Below, piece by piece: positions 45,580 through 53,305 of a stretch of DNA of 61,606 bases. The notes under the pieces were generated by a model. It was not told where the DNA came from, did no database searches, and worked only from the letters and a program-made list of their open reading frames with translations. Numbering within the stretch: position 1 is the stretch's first letter; each line of letters begins with the position of its first letter. The translations under genes were made by a program, and so were the position numbers. This stretch comes from Rhodoferax sp. (GTDB taxonomy: Bacteria; Pseudomonadota; Gammaproteobacteria; Burkholderiales; Burkholderiaceae_C): the NCBI RefSeq assembly GCF_013297935.1, contig NZ_JAAFIX010000004.1, positions 218,168 to 279,773 on the forward strand. The letters are read 5' to 3'.

Positions 45580-46489
45580 TGCGCTGTCGCTTGTCGATCT
45601 TCGGCAACTTTTCCAAAATTCGGGAAATGGTGGATTTGTTCTTCCCGACCTTCTCTGCAATCGTTGATTGCGCCATGCCTGACTCTGCTAACTTCCATAT
45701 GGATCGACTGAACGCATCTGCTGATAGAAAGGCCTCGATGGAAAACTTCAATTGATCGCGGAGCCCCTTTGCCTGTAGAAACGTCTTGTCTGCATTGCTG
45801 GAGCCCAAGAGGTCTACCAAGACTTTCGACTCCAGTGACATGGCGGATTCCCATCCAGCATCAGATTCGCAGTTTTCAACCTTGATGATGTGGTCTGCAA
45901 ATTGTGCTGCGATGCCACCTTTGTCAAAATTCTTCTCGCCTACAAACATAAGCACCTTTAGCTTCTTCTTAGCAGCAAAGTCCTTCCACGTTTGAATCGC
46001 GGGCAAACTGTCGGCTCCATCAAGCGCGGCGCAACCTTGGTAAATAGACACGCAGTTGCCTGCAACCGCATCAGTCGAATTAATGGTCGCTCTGGCACCC
46101 TCAACGGAAAGATGCTGAAAGCTCGGCTTACCATCAACCAGCGTGGTGCTGCGCTTGTTTGCGCTTTGAATCCGTGCCCTCACGTCCGTGGCCAGTTTCA
46201 GATTCCGATCTGACCCGCAAACAAGGGACTGAACATGCGCTGTTTTGGAGTTCGACATTCCGGCAATCATCTTGCCGTTCAGTACCACTTCCTCAATACC
46301 TACCATTGCAATAATGGGGCTGACATCTTTGCCCAACACTACGATTGCTAGATCGCCTTTGTTGAAGCAGCAGTAGTCATTCAACACATCTTGCGTAGGT
46401 AAAGACTCGCCAGTGTTGCCGTTATGCCCGTCGACAGTGACGGGCGGAGCAATCTCACTTTCATGATTCACTAATTGAGTAGGTTCCAT
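45542..46489 (-). CDS. hypothetical protein with C-terminal helix-turn-helix
   Basis: 315 residues. The C-terminus has a clear helix-turn-helix (AQSTIAEKVGKNKSTISRILEKLP, about 265-290). The middle holds a strand pattern KLKVLMFVGEKNFDKGGIAAQFAD that resembles a nucleotide-binding or receiver-like fold, with no P-loop. It probably regulates the island's replication or partition genes. AGGAATCA precedes ATG 46489. Confidence 0.55.
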   Translation of the reverse strand: MEPTQLVNHESEIAPPVTVDGHNGNTGESLPTQDVLNDYCCFNKGDLAIVVLGKDVSPIIAMVGIEEVVLNGKMIAGMSNSKTAHVQSLVCGSDRNLKLATDVRARIQSANKRSTTLVDGKPSFQHLSVEGARATINSTDAVAGNCVSIYQGCAALDGADSLPAIQTWKDFAAKKKLKVLMFVGEKNFDKGGIAAQFADHIIKVENCESDAGWESAMSLESKVLVDLLGSSNADKTFLQAKGLRDQLKFSIEAFLSADAFSRSIWKLAESGMAQSTIAEKVGKNKSTISRILEKLPKIDKRQRNASVPQHVAEVA

Positions 46490-46514
46490 ATTGATTCCTA
46501 ATGCGCATGTGCGC

Positions 46515-46769
46515 TCAACCTTTGATAGTCTTGCTCTTGAGAAATGCTCTCAGAGTACCGAGGCGGTATCGGACGTTGCGACCAATACGAATGAATTCGA
46601 GGTCGGTATTGCGTCTTTGTGAGCGCCAGTTTGCAAGTGTTTTTGGGTTGTCCAAACCTAAGATGGATGCGGCCACTTTATCTGGCACCAGCAATTCATC
46701 ATCAGGCAGAACACGTTCAAGTAGGGTGCTCAATGTGTGCTCCTCAGGGTATCCAAATGCACGATCCAT
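46515..46769 (-). CDS. AlpA/excisionase-like helix-turn-helix protein
   Basis: 84 residues. DKVAASILGLDNPKTLANWRSQRR followed by FIRIGRNVRYRLGTLRAFLKS is the winged helix pattern of AlpA/HTH_17 proteins, which bend DNA for excision or activate integrase genes. It has no ribosome site of its own; the start lies inside a small upstream frame with a very strong site, so translation is probably coupled. Confidence 0.75.
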   Translation of the reverse strand: MDRAFGYPEEHTLSTLLERVLPDDELLVPDKVAASILGLDNPKTLANWRSQRRNTDLEFIRIGRNVRYRLGTLRAFLKSKTIKG

Positions 46770-46849
46770 AAGATTCGCAAACGGGTCGGCTGTGGATTGG
46801 GTTTGTGGTCGGCAAAGCGCCGAGAGAACTGGACAAGATTTCGAGACAT
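46730..46849 (-). CDS. 39-residue leader frame with a strong ribosome site
   Basis: ATG 46849 is preceded by AAGGAGGTGAAC, close to a perfect Shine-Dalgarno, downstream of a good promoter. The 39-residue frame (MSRNLVQFSRRFADHKPNPQ at its start) ends 37 bases inside the AlpA-like gene in another frame. It resembles a leader peptide that delivers ribosomes to the alpA start. No homology is recognised. Confidence 0.45.
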   Translation of the reverse strand: MSRNLVQFSRRFADHKPNPQPTRLRILWIVHLDTLRSTH

Positions 46850-46871
46850 GTTCACCTCCTTTTGGTGATTG

Positions 46872-46900
46872 GTTACAGAGGTCTCTATTGAACCTGTCAA
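46872..46900 (-). promoter_or_regulatory. sigma70-type promoter for the AlpA-rep module
   Basis: On the complement, TTGACA (46895-46900), 17 bases, TGTAAC (46872-46877), about 23 bases before the leader ATG. It would drive the leader, alpA-like, regulator and rep-like genes leftward. Confidence 0.6.
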
Positions 46901-46918
46901 TGTCGTTGCTGTGCAGTT

Positions 46919-46936
46919 CCCGCTGCGCGCAGCGGG
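46919..46936 (+). terminator. hairpin with T-run after the 162-residue gene
   Basis: Perfect 8-bp stem CCCGCTGC/GCAGCGGG with a 2-base centre, followed within a few bases by TTTTTT on the + strand. For the leftward gene that ends at 46947 there is no U-run after the stem, so it works best for rightward transcripts. It may only partly insulate the two leftward units. Confidence 0.4.
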
Positions 46937-46946
46937 AGCATTTTTT

Positions 46947-47435
46947 CTAACGCTTCAGCCGTTCAACCCCAGCCAGCCAATTGCGGACGGTCTTCTTTGA
47001 GACGATCTTGGTTTTTGGACTTTCCGGTGACAAAGGTGGCAATGCTTCATGGAAGCGTATGGCTACATTGTTCTTTGAGAGTGTTGAACCATGAAAGTCA
47101 GCTAGTGCCGATTCCTTCAGTGCTTTTGATAACTTGTGTCGCTTGTTGGCGATTTTTTTGAAAAAACTGGAATCTAGTTGAGTTCCCATCAACAGAATCC
47201 AAATCGACTCAACCGATGGCGGGTGGTTCTTCAGGTGGTCCAATAGTTCAAATGGATCGTTAGGTTCTGTTGCACCCCGTAGTAACGCCAATTCTTGTGT
47301 TCCCTTTGTCAACGAATCAAGACGGACTCGTCCAATTTCGGCCGCATGCTTTGCTTCTACAGAGCGGTAGATTCCCTCTGGATCGTGTTGTGCTTCCAAG
47401 TCGGCGACTCGATTCTTCTTGCTGTTGCTTTTCAT
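46947..47435 (-). CDS. hypothetical protein coupled to integrase
   Basis: 162 residues; the start overlaps the integrase stop by 4 bases and has GGAGATTACTAA before the ATG, so it is co-translated with the integrase. Charged, mostly helical sequence, with a basic C-terminal segment (KTKIVSKKTVRNWLAGVERLKR) that could contact DNA. Family not recognised; a helper of integration or excision is a reasonable guess from position. Confidence 0.55.
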   Translation of the reverse strand: MKSNSKKNRVADLEAQHDPEGIYRSVEAKHAAEIGRVRLDSLTKGTQELALLRGATEPNDPFELLDHLKNHPPSVESIWILLMGTQLDSSFFKKIANKRHKLSKALKESALADFHGSTLSKNNVAIRFHEALPPLSPESPKTKIVSKKTVRNWLAGVERLKR

Positions 47436-48841
47436 TTAGTAATCTCCATGCCCATTTGCAGGCTATCCTGACGGACTGTTTTGTGAGCGAGCATCGCTGC
47501 GGTTGCGGCTTCCATTGCCTGACGAACAGGGTCAAGTGACAATCGTGCATAGACCTTTGTCGATTGTGGCGACTGATGGTTTAACGTTCTGCCGATGATT
47601 GCCAGACTGGTATTGAGGTCCGCTTGCCATGACCCCATTGTTCTACGGAGGTCATGGACACGTATATCCCGCATATCCAATGGCTTCAATGAAATTCTGG
47701 CTTCTTCTGCCATTTCAGAATAGGTGGTGAATCCAGTCAATGGAGCGGCGACCACATTGCCAATTGCAATCAGTTTTTCACTGTCGGACCATTTGTAGTG
47801 CTCTGCGAGGCGATCAATCAGTCGGAGTGCTGTTGCTCGTTCCAGCAGAGTTTTCCAAGCCTTTTTGGGTTCCATGTAGTGCCCAGACTTGCTGTTGGCC
47901 GGAAAGACCCATTCTGATGCGATCTTTGTTCGCCGCACTTTCAAAATTTCCACGAGAGTGGGTACCAATGGAACAGTCTGTGAGGTACCGTTTTTTGTCA
48001 AATCAATTTGCCAGTAGCACGCATCAAAGTCAATTTCATCCCAGCGCATTGGAAGCACATTGCCACGCCGTGCCCCAGTAAACAGCGCCACATAGATGAA
48101 GTCCCGCAGGGTGTCATTGAGTTCGTATTCAAGTGACCGAAAGAGATACGGTATTTCGAAGCGGCTAACGCGCCGTTCGCGGGACTTCTCTTTGTTTCTT
48201 TCGATTCCCTTACATGGGTTATCGCCAGTTCTGATCTTCCAGGTGATAGCACGATTGAAGATGCAGCGCATCAATGCCAGTACGCGATTTGCGTGAATGG
48301 GGGCGTGATTGGATACGCCGTTGAAGATGGCTTGGATGTGTGTATCGGTGATGTCATCGACCAATTTGTTCCCCAAATTCACTCCGTATCGGTCAGTCGC
48401 AAGGTACCGAGCGTAGGCTTTGACGCTCATCTCAGCCGTTCGATTGCGCCGATATGAGTAGTCGGTCATAAACTTTTTGAAGAGCATTGCGAATGTCATC
48501 CCGCTTGTGACTGCGGCTTTGGGATCAATACCTTGTGCTAATTTGGCGTTGAAGTCCCGTGCCATCGTTCTTGCAGTGTTCAACTCAACCGTAGGGTACT
48601 TACCCAGCAAGAAGCGACGTGACTGGCGTTTGAACTTGCGTATCAAATAGAAGCTTTTGATTCCAGATGGACCGACACCGATGGCGAGTCCGGGTACTTG
48701 AATGTCATAGTGCCAGGTCCATTGGGCACTTGCGCTGGAAGCCGGTGACAGTGCATCCAGAAATTTTTTGGTGAAGACGACGCGACTAATCTCGGATTTG
48801 TGGCGTGGAGTGTAGGGTTGCGTTGTCGAATTTGATGGCAT
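47432..48841 (-). CDS. int: tyrosine integrase of the island
   Basis: 469 residues with the arm-binding N-terminal domain of P4-type integrases (QVPGLAIGVGPSGIKSFYLI, RRFLLGKYPTVELNTAR), a core-binding domain (about 130-230) and the catalytic domain: Arg in FTGARRGNVLPMRWDEID, His-x-x-Arg in RVHDLRRTMGSW, His in RTLNHQSPQSTKVYARL with the Tyr. It lies 236 bases inside attR and should catalyse recombination at GACTCATAATC in the CAU tRNA anticodon loop. Confidence 0.93.
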   Translation of the reverse strand: MPSNSTTQPYTPRHKSEISRVVFTKKFLDALSPASSASAQWTWHYDIQVPGLAIGVGPSGIKSFYLIRKFKRQSRRFLLGKYPTVELNTARTMARDFNAKLAQGIDPKAAVTSGMTFAMLFKKFMTDYSYRRNRTAEMSVKAYARYLATDRYGVNLGNKLVDDITDTHIQAIFNGVSNHAPIHANRVLALMRCIFNRAITWKIRTGDNPCKGIERNKEKSRERRVSRFEIPYLFRSLEYELNDTLRDFIYVALFTGARRGNVLPMRWDEIDFDACYWQIDLTKNGTSQTVPLVPTLVEILKVRRTKIASEWVFPANSKSGHYMEPKKAWKTLLERATALRLIDRLAEHYKWSDSEKLIAIGNVVAAPLTGFTTYSEMAEEARISLKPLDMRDIRVHDLRRTMGSWQADLNTSLAIIGRTLNHQSPQSTKVYARLSLDPVRQAMEAATAAMLAHKTVRQDSLQMGMEITK

Positions 48842-48929
48842 GTGCTGGTTCCAGTTTCGGGAGAAGACCTGTGAACCCGCTACTCAAAAATATTTTTTGA
48901 GCTACTGTGGTTGCAATCTGGGAGTCGCT

Positions 48930-48958
48930 GCAACCGTATTACAACCAACAGTAGTGAT
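48930..48958 (+). repeat. right copy of 29-bp terminal repeat (candidate integrase arm site)
   Basis: GCAACCGTATTACAACCAAC and 9 further bases match 23024-23052 at 26 of 29 positions in the same orientation. A GGTTGCAA word in opposite orientation lies at 48909-48916. It is located between int and attR. Confidence 0.55.
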
Positions 48959-48961
48959 GTG

Positions 48962-49007
48962 GCTTAGCGGGCGATGAAAAGGAGAGTAGCCCGCCAGCGC
49001 GCTAAGC
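48962..49007. repeat. inverted repeat between int and attR
   Basis: Arms GCTTAGCG (48962-48969) and CGCTAAGC (49000-49007) with nested GGCG/CGCC. A related word in opposite orientation (TAGCGGGCTGGCG, 22917-22929) lies near attL. Probably recombination-protein binding sites. Confidence 0.4.
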
Positions 49008-49076
49008 TGTTGATTTATAAGAGAAAACGGGGCAAGAGTGACTTGCGATGAACACTCATGAAGACTGGCTCATTTC

Positions 49077-49123
49077 GACTCATAATCCTTTGGTCGACAG
49101 TTCAAGTCTGTCACGGCCTACCA
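49077..49123 (+). pseudogene. 3' half of native CAU tRNA gene (attR)
   Basis: Core GACTCATAATC (49077-49087) followed by the rest of the anticodon stem, variable loop, T arm, acceptor strand and CCA. It is identical to the 3' exon of the island copy. The upstream sequence (GGCTCATTTC) cannot supply the acceptor or D arm, so it is a remnant. It is followed by the native terminator. Confidence 0.9.
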
Positions 49124-49140
49124 CTCACACATCTCTTTCA

Positions 49141-49173
49141 AACCCGTTGCGACTCTCGCAGCGGGTTTTTTTG
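49141..49173 (+). terminator. native terminator of the CAU tRNA gene
   Basis: Stem CCCGTTGCGA / TCGCAGCGGG (one G.T pair) with a short loop and a run of seven T, about 20 bases after the tRNA CCA end. Confidence 0.8.
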
Positions 49174-49304
49174 TTTCCTGCCGCTTTCAGCGAATAGTCT
49201 GAAAGAACTATCCCTTGTGTCCTAAGTGGTCTTTAAACTTGATCCCGGGGGAGGGGCTGTCATTGCAGTCGCTCATTTCGATGAGTTAAAACCAAAGTAG
49301 GAAT

Positions 49305-50210
49305 ATGAGCAATTTAAAAGTTTGGGCTTCCAGTGTTGCAGTAATCATGTCTGTTCTGGGCTCTGCCCACGCTCAGGATGTGAAAGCCATCGTGTCCTAT
49401 GACCCGATCGGACTGAATGCAGGGACCTATCTCGACACCCTGAATGGGGCTTCTATTGCCAACGTGGGGAGCCCCGATGTGTCGGCCACTTCCGACGACT
49501 TCGTTCGAACGGACGATCCTGACGCCGCCGGTCATTCAACCTATATGTATCTAAACGCCTACACAAGCGTGCTGGGTGATATGTCTAGTTCCATTGGCCT
49601 GAACGTTGGTGGTACCGCGTTAGCTTCATCGGTGTGGCACACGAGCTTTGTGAATGGCTTGGTGCCGATGAGCTACAGCATGAATATCGACATCACTGGC
49701 GGGTATGTGCGTTTGGGAGGCTGGACCGCTAATGTGGCCACGCGCAACATGCAGGGTGGCTTTGTTGCTGACATCTCGGTGAATGGTCAGTCTGTTTGGT
49801 CAGCAAGTCAGACCTTGACCCTGAATGGAGCCGGAGCAAGCTTGGCTCAAACCGGTGTTCCTGTGGCGCATAGTGATGTCTGGTACCAGCCTGCTGCTGA
49901 CTATGAGCAGCAACGAGCCAATTACTCCATAGAGGGTTTCGCAGGCGCGGTGAACTTGGGTTCGTTTGCGGCGGGTCAGGCCGTCGATGTCACTTACACC
50001 CTTTCGAGTTTTGCGCGCTGGGAAGATCCTGATGGATGTGCCTACGAATGCGGTGGGGTATCTGTCAATATCGCGGATCCCCTGCAGATTTCTGGAACGG
50101 GCGGCACCCGCATCACTGCTGCCGTTCCGGAGCCAGAAAGCTATGCCTTGATGCTGGCCGGTTTGTTGGTCGTAGGTCGCTTTGCGCGCCGGAAGTCTAA
50201 GGTTGCCTGA
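49305..50210 (+). CDS. PEP-CTERM sorting-domain protein
   Basis: 301 residues. A signal peptide (about 1-23, ending GSAHAQ) starts the protein and a PEP-CTERM tail ends it: AAVPEPESYALMLAGLLVVG, then the basic RFARRKSK. Such proteins are processed by exosortase and usually end up in the envelope or extracellular matrix. The middle is beta-rich, Gly/Ser/Asn-rich and not recognised. No exosortase gene is in the window. Ribosome site TAGGA lies before ATG 49305. Confidence 0.9.
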   Translation: MSNLKVWASSVAVIMSVLGSAHAQDVKAIVSYDPIGLNAGTYLDTLNGASIANVGSPDVSATSDDFVRTDDPDAAGHSTYMYLNAYTSVLGDMSSSIGLNVGGTALASSVWHTSFVNGLVPMSYSMNIDITGGYVRLGGWTANVATRNMQGGFVADISVNGQSVWSASQTLTLNGAGASLAQTGVPVAHSDVWYQPAADYEQQRANYSIEGFAGAVNLGSFAAGQAVDVTYTLSSFARWEDPDGCAYECGGVSVNIADPLQISGTGGTRITAAVPEPESYALMLAGLLVVGRFARRKSKVA

Positions 50211-50271
50211 CATCCAGAGCGAGCCGAGTGTTCGACTAGCGCTGTTGTCCACTTAGCCGACTCTCCAAATT

Positions 50272-50307
50272 GAAAAGCCTGTGCGTCTCACGACCCACAG
50301 GCTTTTC
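50272..50307. terminator. bidirectional terminator
   Basis: Perfect 12-bp stem GAAAAGCCTGTG / CACAGGCTTTTC with a 12-base loop, with A and T runs suited to both directions. It lies between the convergent PEP-CTERM and SPOR genes. Confidence 0.8.
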
Positions 50308-50342
50308 TCATTCCGCGCTGAAGGCATCAGCGCAAGAGCCCC

Positions 50343-51008
50343 TCAACGCTGAAACACCACCGCTTCCAGCTTCATCCCCTTGATCTTCTCAGCCGCAGCA
50401 TCGGCCAGGTCTTTGCTCAGGTAAGGGCCCACGCGCACGCGGGTGAGGGGGCCTTTTTTGCTTTTCACCACATCGGTGAACACGGGCAGCTCGGCCTTCT
50501 CTAGGGTGCGGAAGGCGTTGGTGCCGTTGGTGGGCACGGCAAACAAGCCTACGTTGATATAGAAGCCGGGCACCAGCTCGCCGCCGTTGCCTTTGGGGGC
50601 GGCGGACTTGGCGCTGGCTTTGTGTCCAGCGTCGTGCGCGGCCATGTCTTTACCCTTGGCCTTGCTTTTGGCGGCGGCCTTGGCGGAGGGGGCCTCTGGC
50701 GGGGCCATGACCGGTGTGCTCTTCATGACCGGCTGAGGCTCGATGGTGATGGTTTCGGCCACGCTGGAGGGCACGGGCGCCGGGCTGGGTTTGGGGGCTT
50801 CTTCCATCACTACCGGCGGAGCGGGTGGGGGTGCCAAGGGCTCTGCAGCAGCGGGTGCAGGCGCGGGCGCATCGTTGCCCCCCCAGGTGAGTGCCTTGGG
50901 CCAGATAGCGCAGCCCGATAGGGCGCCTGCCACCACACCGGCGGCCAGCACAGCGCGGGCGGCGCGCAGGGAGTTAGAGGGCAAGGGCAAGTGGTGCACA
51001 GAAGACAT
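50343..51008 (-). CDS. SPOR-domain lipoprotein
   Basis: 221 residues from ATG 51008 (the frame continues 93 codons upstream without a signal). A lipobox is present as ALSGC near residue 36, followed by a Pro/Ala-rich region with many Glu-Pro and Pro-Ala pairs, and a C-terminal SPOR domain (about 150-221: FYINVGLFAVPTNGTNAFRT, RVRVGPYLSKDLADAAAEKI) that binds denuded peptidoglycan. It should act at the cell wall, perhaps at the septum. Confidence 0.82.
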   Translation of the reverse strand: MSSVHHLPLPSNSLRAARAVLAAGVVAGALSGCAIWPKALTWGGNDAPAPAPAAAEPLAPPPAPPVVMEEAPKPSPAPVPSSVAETITIEPQPVMKSTPVMAPPEAPSAKAAAKSKAKGKDMAAHDAGHKASAKSAAPKGNGGELVPGFYINVGLFAVPTNGTNAFRTLEKAELPVFTDVVKSKKGPLTRVRVGPYLSKDLADAAAEKIKGMKLEAVVFQR

Positions 51009-51130
51009 GGAGCTGCTGCTTTCTCGTAATAACGGGTCACGGGATGGTGTTGCCACCGCTTGCACGGGCCACGCCGGCGCAATCCTCAAAATGTACTGTA
51101 TGTAAAGCATGTTTTTGCCGTTTGCAGGCC

Positions 51131-52033
51131 TCACACCCAGCGGGCAGATACCGGTTGCCACGTGGCAGTGGCATTGCTTTGGCTCATTGCCACAAGGGTG
51201 GCGGGCCACAGTAGCGTATCGAGCAGCGCCACGGTGTCGGGCAGCCCGGCGGCGGTGATGCGGTTTTTGTTTAAAAAGGCTTGCCACTGGCGCTGTTTGG
51301 CGGTGTCGTTACCGAATGCCGGGGTGAGTGCGAGTGGTCGCTCTGCGGGTAGTGGCGTCTGCCGCCGCGCAAATGTGGCGCTGATGGCAGCAGCCAGTGT
51401 GGCGCCGTCTAGGGGGCTGCGTTGCGCGATGACGGCGAGGTCGTAAAAGTCTTTCATACGGCTGTTGGCTTGGCCCAGCATGACCATGGCGTGGTATTTC
51501 TCGGCCAAGACGGTGTACACCGGATACACCCTCAGGCGGGGCGCCTGAAAGCCTGGCAACAGCGTGGGGTAAGCCAGAGTGAGCGGCTGAGGTGTTACTG
51601 CATCGCCAAAGCCCACATCGACTTGCAATGCGCAGCGAGCGGTGCCTATGCGTGCTGCCAGCGTGATGCGGGTGCCGCCATAGGTGTTGTCTTCGCGAAT
51701 GGGGCTGGCTTTGATGGAGGCGGGGTCGAACAGAATGCCGTCTCCCATGTCCATGGTGGCAAAGTCGGCAAAGGTGGCGACCAGGTTGGCTTCGTCGTCG
51801 GGGCCAAAGCCCAGCAGGTCGGCGTCGCGCGTGGGGCGGTGGGGGGTGTCGTACCAAAGCGCGAACAAGAGTGCGCCTTTGAGCAAAAAGCGGTCTGCGT
51901 GGGGCGATGCGCTCAAGCGCAACAGCAAGCGCTCCAGGGCAAAGCGGTTGAGCAGCAGGCTGTAGTCGTCGCCCCGCTGCTTGGCCAGCGAGAGCAGCCG
52001 CGCGAGGATGGAGGCCGGCGCATGCGTGCTCAT
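51131..52033 (-). CDS. abiEii: AbiEii-type nucleotidyltransferase toxin
   Basis: 300 residues. AbiEii motifs in order: FLLKGALLFALW (about 48), RPTRDADLLG with the catalytic Asp pair (about 66), QVDVGFGD (about 135), AEKYHAMVMLG and RMKDFYDL (about 185-205). These type IV system toxins transfer nucleotides, in studied cases to tRNA, and cause growth arrest or abortive infection. Its start overlaps the antitoxin stop by 4 bases. Confidence 0.9.
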   Translation of the reverse strand: MSTHAPASILARLLSLAKQRGDDYSLLLNRFALERLLLRLSASPHADRFLLKGALLFALWYDTPHRPTRDADLLGFGPDDEANLVATFADFATMDMGDGILFDPASIKASPIREDNTYGGTRITLAARIGTARCALQVDVGFGDAVTPQPLTLAYPTLLPGFQAPRLRVYPVYTVLAEKYHAMVMLGQANSRMKDFYDLAVIAQRSPLDGATLAAAISATFARRQTPLPAERPLALTPAFGNDTAKQRQWQAFLNKNRITAAGLPDTVALLDTLLWPATLVAMSQSNATATWQPVSARWV

Positions 52034-52629
52034 GCGGCGACGGCCTCAAGGTAAGGTTGCATGACCCGCTCCACCCGGTTGATTTTGGCGAAGTGCTGCA
52101 GCTCGGGCATGGTGACTTTGCGGCTGCGCCAGGCGTCTTTCAGTGCCTCCAGCGCGACATCCAGGCCGATTTTGTTGCGGAATTTGAAGCAGTCGGTCAC
52201 GGTTTTGGCCGCGCTGTAGACCCGCAGGGCGGCGCCTTGCTCGGTGAATTCTTCAATGCCTGCTGTGTACGCGTCGCCGCGCAGGCGAGTCACCCGAAGG
52301 CTGGGGTAACCCAAAGAGGGGGTCGGGCTGGCCTCTGGCAGCGCGACCCACACCTCGTGCGGTATTTGGGTGCTAATGTTGTGGAATTGCAGGGCGCTCA
52401 GCAGGCACAGCACGGCTTTGGGGAGGCGCTGGCAGACCTCGATGAGGGTGTGGTGCTCGGTCAAGTCTGCATCGGACAGGCGGTACAGGCCCCGCGCTAC
52501 CCGTTGCAGTTTGCCGGCTTGGTGCAGGCGGATCAGAAGCTGGGGCGAGCAACCAATGCCCCGCACATCAGCCGCACGCAGCAGGTGCTTTTGCGCTGCG
52601 AGCGCGAGGATGTGGTCTGACTGGTTCAT
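52030..52629 (-). CDS. abiEi: AbiEi-type antitoxin/repressor
   Basis: 199 residues from ATG 52629. A winged helix N-terminus (HLLRAADVRGIGCSPQLLIRLH, RGLYRLSDADLTEHHTLIEV) and an AbiEi C-terminal domain (PHEVWVALP, RVYSAAKTVTDCFKFRNKIG). It should repress its own promoter by binding the inverted repeat upstream and counteract the toxin. The frame extends to 52713 but then runs through the operator. Confidence 0.88.
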   Translation of the reverse strand: MNQSDHILALAAQKHLLRAADVRGIGCSPQLLIRLHQAGKLQRVARGLYRLSDADLTEHHTLIEVCQRLPKAVLCLLSALQFHNISTQIPHEVWVALPEASPTPSLGYPSLRVTRLRGDAYTAGIEEFTEQGAALRVYSAAKTVTDCFKFRNKIGLDVALEALKDAWRSRKVTMPELQHFAKINRVERVMQPYLEAVAA

Positions 52630-52646
52630 GGTGCGGAGTTTATTAA

Positions 52647-52674
52647 TTGCATTACTTATTAGCAAGTAGTGCAA
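52647..52674 (-). promoter_or_regulatory. abiE operator inverted repeat
   Basis: Arms TTGCATTACTT and AAGTAGTGCAA (one mismatch) with a 6-base spacer, 18 bases before the abiEi ATG. AbiEi proteins bind such repeats to autoregulate. Confidence 0.6.
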
Positions 52675-52778
52675 ATAGCAACTTCGCAAATGCGTGCGAT
52701 GCCCTTGACCCAACGCAACACCCGCCGCAGCCAGACGCCTACGCTGGAGGTGTTGTTCAACCCACAGAGAGAAGTTCC

Positions 52779-53165
52779 ATGTCGCATTACCACGCAGTCG
52801 TTTGGTTAGATCACTCCGAAGCCCATGTTATGCACATTGCATCGGGCGATGTAGAGGCCTCCATCGTGCGCCCCAAGCACCCGCATTCGCACCTGCACGC
52901 CAAAGGCGGCGTGGTGGGTTCGGGCAAAGCAGCCGAAGACAAGCAGTACCTGCACGCTATTGCCGACGCGCTCAAGGGCGCTGAAGAAATCTTGGTGGTG
53001 GGCCCCGCGCAGGCCAAGCTGCAGCTCATCAAGCACCTGCACAGCCACGACCCGCAGGTGGGCAGCAAGGTAGTGGGTGTGGAAAGCATTGACCACCCCA
53101 CCGACGCCCAGCTGGTGGCCTACGCCCGCAAATACTTTGTAGCCAAAGACCAGATGCTGGCCTGA
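52779..53165 (+). CDS. small protein of the eRF1-like 'translational machinery protein' type
   Basis: 128 residues from ATG 52779, with AGAGAGAAG upstream; a longer TTG-started frame begins in the abiE operator and is not supported. It begins HAVVWLDHSEAHVMHIA and has a His-rich loop (RPKHPHSHLHAKGG), then EEILVVGPAQAKLQLIKHL. Similar proteins are annotated as translational machinery or host-attachment-like proteins. Function unproven. Confidence 0.65.
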   Translation: MSHYHAVVWLDHSEAHVMHIASGDVEASIVRPKHPHSHLHAKGGVVGSGKAAEDKQYLHAIADALKGAEEILVVGPAQAKLQLIKHLHSHDPQVGSKVVGVESIDHPTDAQLVAYARKYFVAKDQMLA

Positions 53166-53180
53166 GTGGCGCGCTAAGTT

Positions 53181-53292
53181 GCTATTGAATTAGGAGCTGC
53201 TTGCGCATATTCTGCGGTGGCTAGGTGCCAATTCGGCACTCAACCCCGCGTCATCAGGCTTTGGCCTTGGGTTTGCGCTGGTGCTTGATCAG
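53181..53292. repeat. repeat copy C plus merR 3' remnant (left flank of NAD cluster)
   Basis: About 100 bases (53191-53292) align with 60684-60787 by eye at roughly 80-85 percent. The first half is the dispersed repeat (TAGGAGCTGCTTGCGCATAT, GGCTAGGTGCCAATT). The second half, on the complement, encodes LIKHQRKPKAKA and a stop, parallel to the end of the intact merR gene (LIERQRKHKVKA). It is a relic of a merR-like 3' end. Confidence 0.7.
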
Positions 53293-53305
53293 TGTTGGTC
53301 GAAAT

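Larger units (their letters stand above)
22873..49087. mobile_element. integrative genomic island in a CAU tRNA gene, carrying defence genes
   Basis: Boundaries are the direct repeat GACTCATAATC at 22862-22872 and 49077-49087 (one copy counted in the element, about 26.2 kb). A tyrosine integrase (47432-48841) sits at the right end facing inward. The DNA is visibly richer in A+T than both flanks and lacks the dispersed repeat seen in the chromosome. It carries restriction, CBASS and nuclease genes, a replication/maintenance module and a second recombinase gene. A complete tRNA copy with a group I intron lies at the left end. No conjugation genes are seen; the Rep-like protein could serve mobilisation. 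Confidence 0.88.

Noticed and set aside
45349..45660. Full 103-residue leftward frame
   Set aside because: Most of its first third overlaps the 315-residue gene; only the shorter form from 45579 was kept, at low confidence.
52647..52778. Longer N-terminus for the 128-residue protein
   Set aside because: It starts with TTG inside the abiE operator; ATG 52779 has a ribosome site and the family start.
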